A model generated the notes under the pieces. The model made no database searches and was not told the DNA's origin. It worked only from the letters and a program-made list of their open reading frames with translations. A program made the position numbers and the translations under genes. From Oasisia sp. SBJ-2009 (Eukaryota; Annelida; Polychaeta; Sabellida; Siboglinidae), in contig OZ024857.1 in the NCBI GenBank assembly GCA_964017155.1, positions 39,464,141 to 39,528,140 on the forward strand: a DNA stretch of 64,000 bases, given 5' to 3'. Below are positions 42,060 to 52,692 of this stretch, in pieces. Position 1 is the stretch's first letter; each line of letters begins with the position of its first letter.

Positions 42060-42570
42060 CTGCCCCAGAATATATCATGACCTGGGAATGATGCTAAGGT
42101 CTATGATTATTTGTAGACAGTTAGGGAATGGAGAGGTAATGGGTTGGAGGAGTGGATGGGCTGGGGGGAGTGGATGGGCTGGGCTGGGGGGAGTGGAGGG
42201 GTTGGGAGGAGTGGATGGGCTGGGGGAAGTGGATGGGCTGGGGGGAGTGGATGGGCTGGGGGGAGTGGATGGGCTGGGGGAGTGGATGGGCTGGGGGAGT
42301 GGATGGGCTGGGGGAGTGGATGGGCTGGGGGGAATGGATGGGCTGGGGGGGAGTAGATGGGCTGGGGGAGTGGATGGGCTGGGGGAGTGGAGGGGTTGGG
42401 GGAGTGGATGGGCTGGGGGGAGTGGAGGGGCTGGGGGGAGTGGATGGGCTGGAGGGAGTGGATGGGCTGGGGGGAGTGGAGGGGTTGGGGAAGACAATGA
42501 CCAGTAGGTGGGTAGAGACACCTGGTGACAGCGACCTGCAGATGGTCAAAGATTAACTCTATGATTAATT
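42060..42570 (+). pseudogene. Orphan tail exon 1 with GSGG minisatellite
   Basis: The start (CTGGGAATGATGCTAAGG, then a TATGATTATTTGTAGACAG stretch) matches the [14 protein letters not shown] codons of genes F/G/I, with a TAG where Trp is expected. The end (CACCTGGTGACAGCGAC onward) matches the [15 protein letters not shown] codons but with a stop. Between them is a minisatellite (42130-42490). No TM exon is nearby. An AATAAA follows at about 42584. Confidence 0.8.
42130..42490. repeat. 17/18-bp GSGG-type minisatellite
   Basis: Units of GGGGGGAGTGGATGGGCT and 17-base variants, about 20 copies. An 18-base unit codes GGSGWA/GGSGGA; the 17-base variants shift frame. Confidence 0.95.
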
Positions 42571-43129
42571 ATGTGTTCTATACACAATAAACACACAATT
42601 AATTATTAAACAGATATCATTTAAAACAATTTTCACATCTGAATGTATTTATTCAAAGATAAATAAATGTATATACAGTTTAGACATGAAATTGTTGATC
42701 ATTACTTCAATGAGAGCAGATTATAGATAATCTAGTATATTATAATAATAATATAGACTAGTATCCATGCTAAGAGTATGCAAGTAAAACTTTACTTCTA
42801 AACTGTGCAGTCCTTCATACATTTTTATAAAACCATTACTGGTAACAGTTGTTGCTACCATATTAGGAATGCATTAATAATAGTACTACTAATAACAATA
42901 GAGACAGTAGGAATAATAGTTGCAGCTTGTCTGTAATAGATGGAAGCAGAGGAATCAGTTGGGAATCACAGATTGACCTGAAGTATGCTCTGCTGTATTA
43001 CAGAAGTCAGTGAGTATGCTAGTATGGTGATAACTGTAACTAAATATAAATAAGTGTGAATGGTACATATTGTGTGTGGCCAAGCATGACAACCCACTGA
43101 GAAAGCAAGCAAATAAAAAAAAAACTCTG
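42571..43129. other. Intergenic stretch
   Basis: AT-rich sequence with no exon recognised. The end, from about 43080 (CAAGCATGACAACCCACTGAG), matches 49510 upstream of gene H, marking another shared flank. Confidence 0.45.
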
Positions 43130-44420
43130 TGTGTTTCTATACGAGACCATCCCAGAGGACTTTGTGACACATCCACCTGGTGACACACATGTGTACTACA
43201 ACAGACAGATAGACAGTGGCGCCACCTGATGCTGAACATGTGTACTACAACGAGCAGTCTGGGGTGAGAGAAGAACAGAACAACTTGCCCAGACTTTGCC
43301 GGACGTTCGACACGATTTGTTCAGCAAGTTAAACACACAGAGCATCGCTGGGAACGACTCGAATCACTATGACAGCCGGGGGGAGTGGAGGGGTTGGGGG
43401 GAGTGGAGGGGTTGGGGGGAGTGGAGGGGTTGGGGGAGTGGAGGGGTTGGGGGAGTGGAGGGGTTGGGGGAGTGGAGGGGTTGGGGGAGTGGAGGGGTTG
43501 GGGGAGTGGATGGGTTGGGGGAGTGGAGAGGTTGGGGGAGTGGAGGGGTTGGGGGGAGTGGAGGGGTTGGGGGGAGTGGAGGGGTTGGGGGGGGTGGAGG
43601 TGTTGGGGGAGTGGAAGGGTTGGGGGAGTGGAGGGGTTGGGGGAGTGGAGGGGTTGGGGGGAGTGGAGGGGTTGGGGGAGTGGATGGGTTGGGGGGAGTG
43701 GAGGGGTTGGGGGGAGTGGAGGGGTTGGGGGAGTGGAGGGGTTGGGGGGAGTGGAGGGGTTGGGGAGAGTGGAGGGGTTGGGGGGAGTGGAGGGGTTGGG
43801 GAGAGTGGAGGGGTTGGAGGGAGTGGAGGGGTTGGGGGGAGTGGAAGGGTTGGGGGAGTGGAGGGGTTGGGGGGAGTGGAGGGGTTGGGGGGAGTGGAGG
43901 GGTTGGGGGAGTGGAGTGGTTGGGGGAGTGGAGGGGTTGGGGGAGTGGAGGGGTTGGGGGAGTGTAGGGGTTGGGGGAGTGGAGGGGTTGGGGGATTGGA
44001 GGGGTTGGGGGGAGTGGAGGGGTTGGGGGAGTGGAGGGGTTGGGGGAGTGGAGGGGTTGGGGGAGTGGAGGGGTTGGGGGGAGTGGAGGGGTTGAGGGAG
44101 TGGAGGGGTTGGGGGGAGTGGAGGAGTTGGGGGAGTGGAGGGGTTGGGGGGAGTGGAGGGGTTGGGGGAGTGGAGGGGTTGGGGGGAGTGGAGGGGTTGG
44201 GGGAGTGGAGGGGTTGGGGGAGTGGAGGGGTTGGGGGAGTGGAGGGGTGGGGGGAGTGGAGGGGTTGGGGGGGAGTGGAGGGGTTGGGGGAGTGGAGGGG
44301 TTGGGGGAGTGGAGGGGTTGGGGTGAGTGGAGGGGTTGGGGGGAGTGGAGGGGTTGGAGAAGGAGAGACAAATGTGGAGAACCAGGATCTAGAATATGTT
44401 GACATCGACCACAGTGTGAC
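43130..44420 (+). pseudogene. Orphan tail exon 2 with large GSGG minisatellite
   Basis: Readable pieces are YETIPEDFVTHPPGDTHVYYN, then after a frame break [10 protein letters not shown], a damaged DLFSKLNTQS and, past the minisatellite (43378-44358), [13 protein letters not shown] (an ITIM-type motif). The order is that of the F/G/I tail. There is no donor-side TM exon nearby, and the frame is broken near 43205 and inside the minisatellite. Confidence 0.8.
43378..44358. repeat. GSGG-type minisatellite, about 980 bp
   Basis: More than 50 units of GGGGGGAGTGGAGGGGTT and its 17-base form. The large ORFs on both strands (Gly/Gly-Val-rich on +, Pro-rich on -) come only from the repeat. Confidence 0.97.
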
Positions 44421-44479
44421 CAGAGGTCAGGAGTTAGTGCCAGGTCACCAAGAGGTCATTCTGGCCGCTAGTTACTGCC

Positions 44480-44954
44480 CGTACTCATGAACTCACAGCC
44501 CACAATCCAATGGGAGCAATATCTTAATCTAATAACATGTCTACATATACCAAGGACATTACATGGTATTGTCCATGGTGACCATAACACATGATATTGT
44601 GCCCAAATCAGTGTGGTTAGGGTTAGGTTGTTTGACTGAGAAATGAATGTGAACAGAAATTAATTAATGTGTGTTAGTAAATGTATTCATAACTCTGTGG
44701 CTGATAAGATACATCAGTGTGCAGCCATGTGTGACAATCAACAGAGACTAACCCACATAGTCCTACAAGGCCCTCATTTGTTCTTTCAGCACACCACTTG
44801 CTACAGTTATCATTGCATTGTGTAAAGGCTAGGCTACACACTTGTGCCAAATAGCTAAAGCCAATGTTAACTGAAAGGTCTACGTAGTGCAAGAAGATTT
44901 AGTACGAGGATCTACAGATTTCTGCCAGAATGATATCCTGAAGCCATCAGCACC
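44480..44954. other. Upstream flank of gene G
   Basis: Homologous to 35145-35569 upstream of gene F, including a shared ACTCACAGCCCA-type start and the final GATTTCTGCCAGAATGATAT before the ATG. Confidence 0.7.
44717..44742 (+). promoter_or_regulatory. Conserved upstream block of gene G
   Basis: GTGTGCAGCCATGTGTGACA lies 238 bases before the ATG. It is the same block as upstream of genes F and J. The role is inferred. Confidence 0.35.
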
Positions 44955-46260
44955 ATGGCACTGTTTAACACTGGCACACTCCTACTGGCAGTTTTATCTG
45001 TGTTCTGTCAACAAACCGAGGGAGCTAAGAGTGGTAAGTTCTATATACATTTTCAAGTCTAAATAAAAAATAAATTGATAACTTTAAAAATAATAACTTT
45101 TCTATAAATCACTCCTATGGAAGTTTAGACAGCAAGTCACGGTGTTGGGGAAACAAGCAATGCTGCCCATCAGGTACAGAATGCACAGTTGCTGCAAACA
45201 CAGAACGAGTCCAGGAGTCAAGGAAGTCATGTGATGGGAAACAAAGATGTTCAATATATATGGCGGAGGAAGAGTGTTCATGGACAAGTTGGGGCTGGAC
45301 AACCAAGTATGGACCCACCAACTATGAAAAAGTTATTTATGTTTGCATCAACAATCCTCCAGGTTAAGTACACATTGCTTTGGTTTATCTGTTATTAAAT
45401 TCATTTGCTTGCGAGTGACTAATTTATGGGTGCCATGCAGTTTTCTAGAAATTTACACTCTGAACATATTTCATTTAAATTCATCACAAACACGTAGCAA
45501 GTCATTAGTACAGGGCCATCAACAGTGGCTGTAACAACCACAGCTGCTGTGATCACACCCAATGCAGATGCAAGCACATATTTTGAATGTTGTCACTACA
45601 GCTGATGCAGCAAAATCCACATCTGTTGCAACCACAGATGTGGGTGCTGCAACAACAACTACAGCTGGTGCAGCCGTATCCACAGTTACTGCACTGACAC
45701 CTACAGCTACCATTTCAACAACTGAGACCTCCACAGCAGCCAGCAGTGACAACAGCAGAAGGAAATCTTCACACACTAAATCAGATGGCAGCAGTCAAAG
45801 CAATACTGGTGAGACAAAATCATGTTCAATGTTATTGGTCACATGACAGACAGCTGTAATCACAGGAATGTTGTATCCACTGTGATTTAGGAGACAAACA
45901 ACCTGATGGATTCATCTGACAATACTAAGATAAAAAAATACGCAGGAAAGTTTGGACAGTGTGTTATATATAAATGTCTTAGGGCACTGTTACAAAAATT
46001 AATGTTTTCTGAATTATATTAATTATACTGATGAGGTTACCATGTTTGGGAGTTTAATTTCCACACTCTACTGTTACACAAATAATTTTACACATCCGAG
46101 GGTGAACATAAATGGCAGATTTATCAAGTGAGATTTGTGCATGTCATAGTATGGCAGTGGGCAGTTGATGACCACTTACATATTGGTGCAATGGCTGTTA
46201 GGGTAATTGCACCAATACTTTCAGTTGTGTGCCTGAAAAAGATGAGTCAGTGTCACTCAG

Positions 46261-46291
<31 letters not shown>

Positions 46292-47446
46292 AGGTCTCAT
46301 AGTGGGTCTGGTGTCAGCAGCTTGTGTTCTGGTCATCACTGCTGTCTTAATCGTCATCATTTGTAGGAGAAGGTGGGTGAAACTCTCAATATAGATTTGT
46401 GCAAAAATACTGTTACCTTTAAGTGTTCATTACTATGGTCAGACAATGTGACCTTGATATTGATTTGCACCTGTCATAATTTGAACTCTAATGAAAGGTC
46501 TTGATGAGTACTTGTTTCGTTTCAAAATCAGGATAAAATGCTAGTGGGCTGGAACCAGACATAATTCCCCTAGCACACTAAATATATGTGTCATTCCCAT
46601 TTATTTATCCATCTAAAATATGTTTGTGAAAAGAATAAAATATTTAAAGGGAACACCGATGAAATCCACATTCTGGCTGGCATTGTTTTATGTAACTAGT
46701 GATATAAAGAACATCAAATTAGACAAACTTTTGACCAACCCCAATGTGTTCTTTATAGCGAGTCCACTCTTTGTTCAAATATGAGTAGATTAATTATTCA
46801 AATACACCTGTACATGAGACGTCATCAGCTTACTTACTACAACTTATCTTGTTGCAGACGTAGAGGTCCAGCCAGTCGACCAGCCCTGGACTCTTACCAA
46901 CCTCCACTAACCGAGGCTAACGTGTATGAAACTGTGCCAGAAGACACCATTACACATCCACCTGGTGGGGAAGATGTTTACTACAACAGTACTGAACAGA
47001 CAGTGATGCTACCTGGTGGTGAACATGTGTACTACAACGAGCAGTCTGGGGCAAGAGCAGCGAAGGACAAACGACAGAACAACCATCAGATTTCACGAGA
47101 CGCTGCACTTGATGAGTTGTACAGCAAGCCAAACACACAGAGCAAACCTGGGAATGACTCGGAAGACTACGACTACGTATGGACAGCCGGGGGGAGTGGA
47201 GGGGCTGAGGGGAGTGGAGGGGCTGGGGGGATTGGAGGGGAAACAAATGTGCGAAACCAGGATCTAGACTATGTAGACATTGACCACAGTGGGAACCCAG
47301 ACAAAAGGTCACAGGGTATCAACCCAAGTTCACCAGGGGTCACTTACATTGAAGTCCAGCATAAGAAGGACGCAGCCACTGACCAGCAGGTGGAGACACC
47401 TGGTAACAGCGACATGCAGATGGTCGAAAATGAACTCTATAGTTAA
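44955..47446 (+). pseudogene. Gene G: damaged duplicate of gene F
   Basis: Recognisable exons are 44955-45033 (signal peptide [20 protein letters not shown]), a lectin remnant ending at 45362, stalk 45514-45808, TM 46291-46372 and tail 46858-47446. Relative to gene F about 2.2 kb is missing: intron 1 joins directly to the middle of lectin domain 2 near 45136. The remnant keeps CCPSGTEC, CDGKQRC and YEKVIYVC; a TAG at 45126-45128 could act as an in-frame acceptor. The stalk exon is 295 nt because of one extra base near 45582, giving a TGA at 45603. TM (GLIVGLVSAACVLVITAVLI) and tail are intact: NVYETV, two VYYN, ELYSKPN, LDYVDI, VTYIEV, MVENELYS. Skipping both damaged exons would restore frame. 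AATAAA is at 47464-47469. Confidence 0.8.
46260..46289 (+). repeat. TTG repeat at TM-exon splice acceptor of gene G
   Basis: About ten TTG/GTT units lead straight into TAG at the acceptor, in place of an ordinary pyrimidine tract. Confidence 0.9.
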
Positions 47447-47743
47447 TTTTGTGTTACGTATACAATAAACATAGACTGTTTAACAGAAAAGTATATTGTA
47501 TACCTAACAATAATAATTGTAAAACCTCTATAGTGTCATTGTCCTCAAATATCTTAGCTCGGAGCCGTTACATACAAAATCATCAAATGTTATCATGAAT
47601 GGGGACAGGCACGTGTCATCACTGGAGCATGGACCACTGACAGCTTAGGGTGGGACAGGAGCCTAAGTTCATATTAATGTACTATTTGTTATACAGAGGA
47701 AAGGAATGGATGGGTTCATAAAATATTTCTATACTGATATATG

Positions 47744-47809
<66 letters not shown>

Positions 47810-48349
47810 GTATTATACACACACTATATATATACTGTATACATATTATATACAATTGTACTGATTAAAAATATACCATTACATTTTATATTAACTTTTG
47901 TTGCGACATTACACACCATTTCATTTTAACTGACCTCACAATGCCACTACTTAAGAAACCAGTCAGTCGACTGTTTAGAACATACTGTTGGTTGCTGGTT
48001 GGGTACAAAATCACAGTCTATTAATGTAATATGAAGCTTGAAGCCAATCCAATGAGTGATTCTTGCCACATATGTAATAGTTCTTCTTGCCAGGCATTTG
48101 GTTTTTTCACTTATTTGTTCATATTTGTATTGCTATCTTACATCATCACACATAAGTCATGGATAAGTCACTTTAGGAATATGGCCTACTCATTTAAACA
48201 TTACAATTATGTTTAGATGTGTCTTTATTTTAATATGATAGTCATGTGTATATAATACATACATCACCACACAGGTGTAGACACAGCTTAGTTATTCATG
48301 GACTTCATTCATCCCCAGCATATTGCAAGAAAATGTACTTTATTCACAG
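47447..48349. other. Region between gene G and orphan tail 3
   Basis: It starts with a G 3' flank similar to that of gene F (GCTCGGAG word and ATGGGGACA). An AT microsatellite lies at 47745-47806. The stretch 47820-48005 matches 41850-42040. No exon was recognised. Confidence 0.5.
47745..47806. repeat. (AT)n microsatellite
   Basis: A pure AT tract in the 3' flank of gene G. Confidence 0.95.
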
Positions 48350-49406
48350 ATGTAGAGGTTGAGCCAGTCGACCAGCCTGGAGCAGTCATCAGTTTAAGCA
48401 ATTGCGAGTCTGTCATTTGCAACCTGTGACCAATTTGTATCAAACCATCTCAGAAGGTGTCATGACATGTCCATCTTACGACACACAACACCATGATGAC
48501 AACAATAATGGACATGGAGTGACAGTGACGCCACCTGATGACTCCTGTGTGTACTATAATGGCCAGTCTGGGACGAGAGGTGCGAAAGCCAATCACAGAC
48601 TTCAGTCACTTCACGAGACGTTTCACTTGATGAGTTGTACAGCAAGCCAGACAAACAGAACAAACCTGGGAATGACTCGGAAGACTACGACTTTGTGTGG
48701 ACAGCTGGGGGGAGTGGAGGGGCTGGGGGGAGTGGAGGGGCTGGGAGGATTGGAAGGGCTGGGAGGAGTGGAAGGGCTGGGAGGAGTGGAAGGGCTGGGA
48801 GGAGTGGAAGGGCTGGGAGGATTGGAAGGGCTGGGAGGAGTGGAAGGGCTGGGGGAGTGGGAGGGCTGGGAGGAGTGGAAGGGCTGGGAGGAGTGGAAGG
48901 GCTGGGAGGAGTGGAAGGGCTGGGAGGAGTGGAAGGGCTGGGGTAGTGGAAGGGCTGGGAGGAGTGGAAGGGCTGGGAGGAGTGGAAGGGCTGGGAGGAG
49001 TGGAAGGGCTGGGGGAGTGGAAGGGCTGGGGGAGTGGAAGGGCTGGGAGGAGTGGAAGGGCTGGGGGAGTGGAAGGGCTGGGGGAGTGGAAGGGCTGGGA
49101 GGAGTGGAAGGGCTGGGGGAGTGGATGGGCTGGGAGGAGTGGATGGGCTGGGAGGAGTGGAAGGGCTGGGAGGAGTGGATGGGCTGGGAGGAGTGGAAGG
49201 GCTGGGAGGAGTGAATGGGCTGGGAGGAGTGGAAGGGCTGGGGGAGTGGAAGGGCTGGGAGGAGTGGAGTGAAGCAGCAGAGGTCACTTATACTGAAGTC
49301 CAGCGTAAGAATGATGTGGACACTGACAAGCGAGTGGATGATGGAGAGTTTGGAGACACCTGGTGACAGCGACATGCTGATGGTTGAAAATGAACTCTAT
49401 AAATAA
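48350..49406 (+). pseudogene. Orphan tail exon 3 with GSGG minisatellite
   Basis: It follows a normal acceptor (ATTCACAG) and the first codons resemble the F/G tail start, but the fourth codon in phase is TGA. Later pieces are readable in changing frames: [39 protein letters not shown] and [15 protein letters not shown]. After the minisatellite (48706-49268) come [15 protein letters not shown] and MLMVENELYK with a stop at 49404-49406. LEYVDI is missing. No TM exon precedes it. Confidence 0.8.
48706..49268. repeat. GSGG-type minisatellite, about 560 bp
   Basis: About 32 units, mostly GGGAGGAGTGGAAGGGCT (18 bases), with 17-base variants. It grows directly out of the GSGGAG codons of the tail. 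Confidence 0.97.
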
Positions 49407-49924
49407 TTAATAGAAGGAAGCATTATAAAGTCATGCTATGGTAATGTTTAACTATGGAGATGGAAGATATTAAGCGTGTATCACTGAATGGTACATATTG
49501 TGGGCAGTCAAGCATGACAACCAACTGAGGTAGCGAACTAAAAAAAACCTCTGCGTTTCTTTCAACAAGAGGGGACAAACAGGCTGCAGAGTTACCAGAA
49601 ACAACAATATCGGGAAATCAAGATGGTATCAATGGCTGTGACTCAACAGTTGGGCATGAGTAACAGCTTGACTACATTCCAGTGTCACATTTGACAGGGC
49701 TAACAACAAACAAGACTCAGGAGTATGTGCTGCTTGTTGTGGACATATTCAGGTCAGTGAATTCAAATTAGAAGGAGAAGGAAGCTAGAAAGAAGCTGTT
49801 TGGTGCAACATAGTTACAGGAAAGTCAACATTAATGGTTGGATCAGTTTATCAAAGTTAAAGGTAGTGTTATCTTGTGATAGAATGCAGATGTCTAGCAA
49901 GACACCCTGAAGACTAAAAGCACC
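49407..49924. other. Upstream flank of gene H
   Basis: Contains CAAGCATGACAACCAACTGAG near 49510, shared with 43083. The last part is presumably gene H promoter and 5'UTR. No exon was recognised. Confidence 0.5.
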
Positions 49925-50790
49925 ATGTTGCTGTTTGATTCTCATAGGACACTCTTACTGACAGTGTTGTGTGTCATCTGTCAACAAACTGGGGGAACTA
50001 CCAGTCCACCAGGTAAGTTCTTAACTTCAATTTCATTGTGTATACAGTATTTATATGCACACAAAACTGATTTATTGATATTATTTTTAACAGATGTTTT
50101 GAGGATCATTGTCATGTCCATATCTTATTGTACATGTCTATAATGTGGGCCTCTTGTCATATTATGTTTAGGCATATGAGGCCATGTCTGAAGACTTTTA
50201 TTGGTCCATGTTTGTTATAAATATTGCAAGTTCTTCATGGATAAAATGTCAGAAATAACCCTGGCCATTTTCATTCTACCTGGTAATCTAACGATGCCTA
50301 TATATAAAACTGATTCTGTGTCTGTTTACAGTGATTGCTGCAGGCTGTGTCTATGAACACAATGGTACATTCAAGTTGCACTGTGAAGATCACCAATACA
50401 TTGATATGCTGTATGCATAGGTTGGAAGAAGTGCTCAACAATGTCGGGATAACAGAACCTGTTGTTCACAAACAAATATTTGTAGTCGTCTTGACCAAGA
50501 TCTCATTACACAACAGGTGACATCATGTAATGAAAAGCAACAATGTGAATTAACTGTGGGGACAAGCAGTTGCTCGACCTCATCTAAAAGTTACGACACT
50601 GACTATGAATTAGTTACGTACCGCTGCTACAACAAGTCCATGGGTAAGTTTCCACTAAACAGTTCAATATAATAAATGTATCCACTGGAGAAATATGGAA
50701 ACAGTAGAATGGTATAAATTACTACTACTTGAGTAGTTTAAAATTAAAATATTTTAATGGCAGTAATTATTGCCTTGGTATGTTGTTCCA

Positions 50791-51250
50791 GGGCACAGAG
50801 CACTGTTAGTTTCCCATTGGCGGCCGTGTTAACATTTTGTCAGATTATAAGGAAATTGTACCTGAGGATTTTTTATTTCTATTTCTACACAGTCCTTGCT
50901 GTCATGTAACTGATATGTTGATCAAATTTCATCCAAATCACATATCACGGGCTCTTTTAAAATGCATGCATGTATATTGTCCACCAATATTGACAACATT
51001 TAGCATGTTTTTCTGCATCCGCAGGGTCATGTAAGAACAAATTGGTAAAATTCACAACACCAACTACACTCTGCGTAACATACGTCATTACAATGCAGAT
51101 ACATCATAGCAATGAATCTACTAGTGTGGCTGTCCTACTGTACTCATTTCATACAAATAATTGTTCAAAATCTCAAATGACATAATTATTAAGGTACTAT
51201 ATTCGTTTGGGTCACACCAGGAAGTCTAACTGTAGTCTGACCCCTGTACT
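50791..51250. repeat. Dispersed repeat, copy 2
   Basis: Homologous to 9717-10125. It fills much of the lectin-stalk intron of gene H, ending shortly before the stalk acceptor at 51283. Confidence 0.75.
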
Positions 51251-51780
51251 GGTGGTATAAGCTAGAGATCTTTCCTGTTGCAGCTGTAGCCATGTCTCAC
51301 ACAGCAGCAGTCACAGTTGCCATGACAACAGACACTGCCAGTAGCTATGTGCCACCCAGCAGAAACAACAGCACTGGCACTGCCAACAGTCAGGCAAATG
51401 TTGGTAAGACAACAGACTGGACTTCCTGAAACATCTCCTTGTGCATAATTAGTATCATTTTCTATTAATTGATGTCACAGTTCAGTGAAGACAAAAGCTA
51501 CAGTTTTGGTTTCCTTCTGATGACAGTTAAAATATAACCAGCTGTGACGTGACTTCCCATATTTCGTGTGTAAGGAGTTTGTGTATCACGAGGAATAGTC
51601 GGAAAATATCGCAAAAGTGGTGCCACCTGGTGTATGCATATTAAGAATGTCTTAAAACATAATTTAATACAAAGTACTGTTTACTCAAATTATATTATTT
51701 TTACGTTTAAAAAATAAACAAAACTACTGTAATACACCACAGTAATAGCTAGGGAGGTAACTAAATGAGTAAGTGCCACT

Positions 51781-51781
51781 G

Positions 51782-51827
<46 letters not shown>

Positions 51828-51828
51828 G
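51781..51828 (+). repeat. TTG repeat at TM-exon splice acceptor of gene H
   Basis: The longest TTG/GTT run in the cluster (about 15 units, one interrupted by GAT) leads directly into GCAG at the acceptor. Confidence 0.9.
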
Positions 51829-52692
51829 CAGGTCTCATAGCAGGTCTGACAACAGCGGCGTGTGTCGTAGTCATCGCTGCTGTCTTAGTCGTCTTAGTCT
51901 ACAGAAGGAGGTGGGTGAATATGTTTGTAGTAATGTATGATTTCCAAAATGTGCCAGTGAAAGACATCATTTAGCTGAGAAGCAGTTTTTCTCATTTGCT
52001 ATGGTTTATTATAACTAACAAATATTTGTTGATTATTACAATATCCCTTACTTATTTCAATAATGTGACAGATGATGGCAAATGTGACCAAAGTTAAATA
52101 GACAAAAAATGTGTCACCATATTGAAAGTACATGTAAGCATATAATTACTAGTAAATTTCTTATATGTAAAACAAAATACGATGTCATCAGTATAATACA
52201 CACTAGAAGACCATTTATTTTTATTTCCGCAGACAAAGACGTCCAGCTACCCTTCTTGGACAGGACACTCAGCCCACACTGCCTGAAAGTAGTTTGAAAA
52301 AGGCCACACAGTCCAACCAATCAGAACCTGACACAAGTCCATATGACACCATCCCAGAGGACATTGTGACACATCCACCTGGTGACACACATGTGTACTA
52401 CAACAGCAAACAGACAGTGACGCCACCTGTTGCTGAACATGTGTACCAGACCGAGCAGTCTGGGGTGAGAGGAGCAAACAAGAAACCACAAAACAACCTG
52501 CAAATGTCGCCGGATGTTCCACTTGATGAGTTGTACAGCAAGCCAAACAAACAGAGAAAGCCTCGGAATGACTTAGAAATCAAAAATATATATGCTGAAG
52601 TCAAACCTAGGTACACTGACCAACAGGTGGACAGCAGAGAGACACTTGGTAATGATGATGTCATAATGGTCGAGAATGACCTCTACAGTTAA

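Larger units (their letters stand above)
49925..52692 (+). pseudogene. Gene H: SUEL-lectin-like receptor with nonsense codon in lectin exon
   Basis: Exons are 49925-50012, 50332-50643, 51284-51403, 51832-51910 and 52233-52692, together 1059 nt (353 codons). All phases fit. One in-frame TAG lies at 50418-50420, where paralogues have a residue before GRSA. The rest of the lectin domain (CCSQTNIC, CNEKQQC, YELVTYRC) is open. The order is signal peptide with VICQQTGG; lectin; short 40-residue stalk; TM segment [20 protein letters not shown]; tail. The tail has PYDTIPED, VYYNSKQ, ELYSKPNKQ, NIYAEV and MVENDLYS. An internal deletion has removed the GSGG, LEYVDI and VTYTEV part, so no canonical ITIM remains. 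The lectin exon is phase 1-1, so skipping it keeps frame. Confidence 0.8.

Noticed and set aside
43329..44490. Long open frames on both strands (up to 373 residues, Gly-Val- or Pro-rich)
   Set aside because: They exist only because the 17/18-base minisatellite lacks stop codons in several frames. Composition is pure repeat and only the short flanking pieces match the tail exon.
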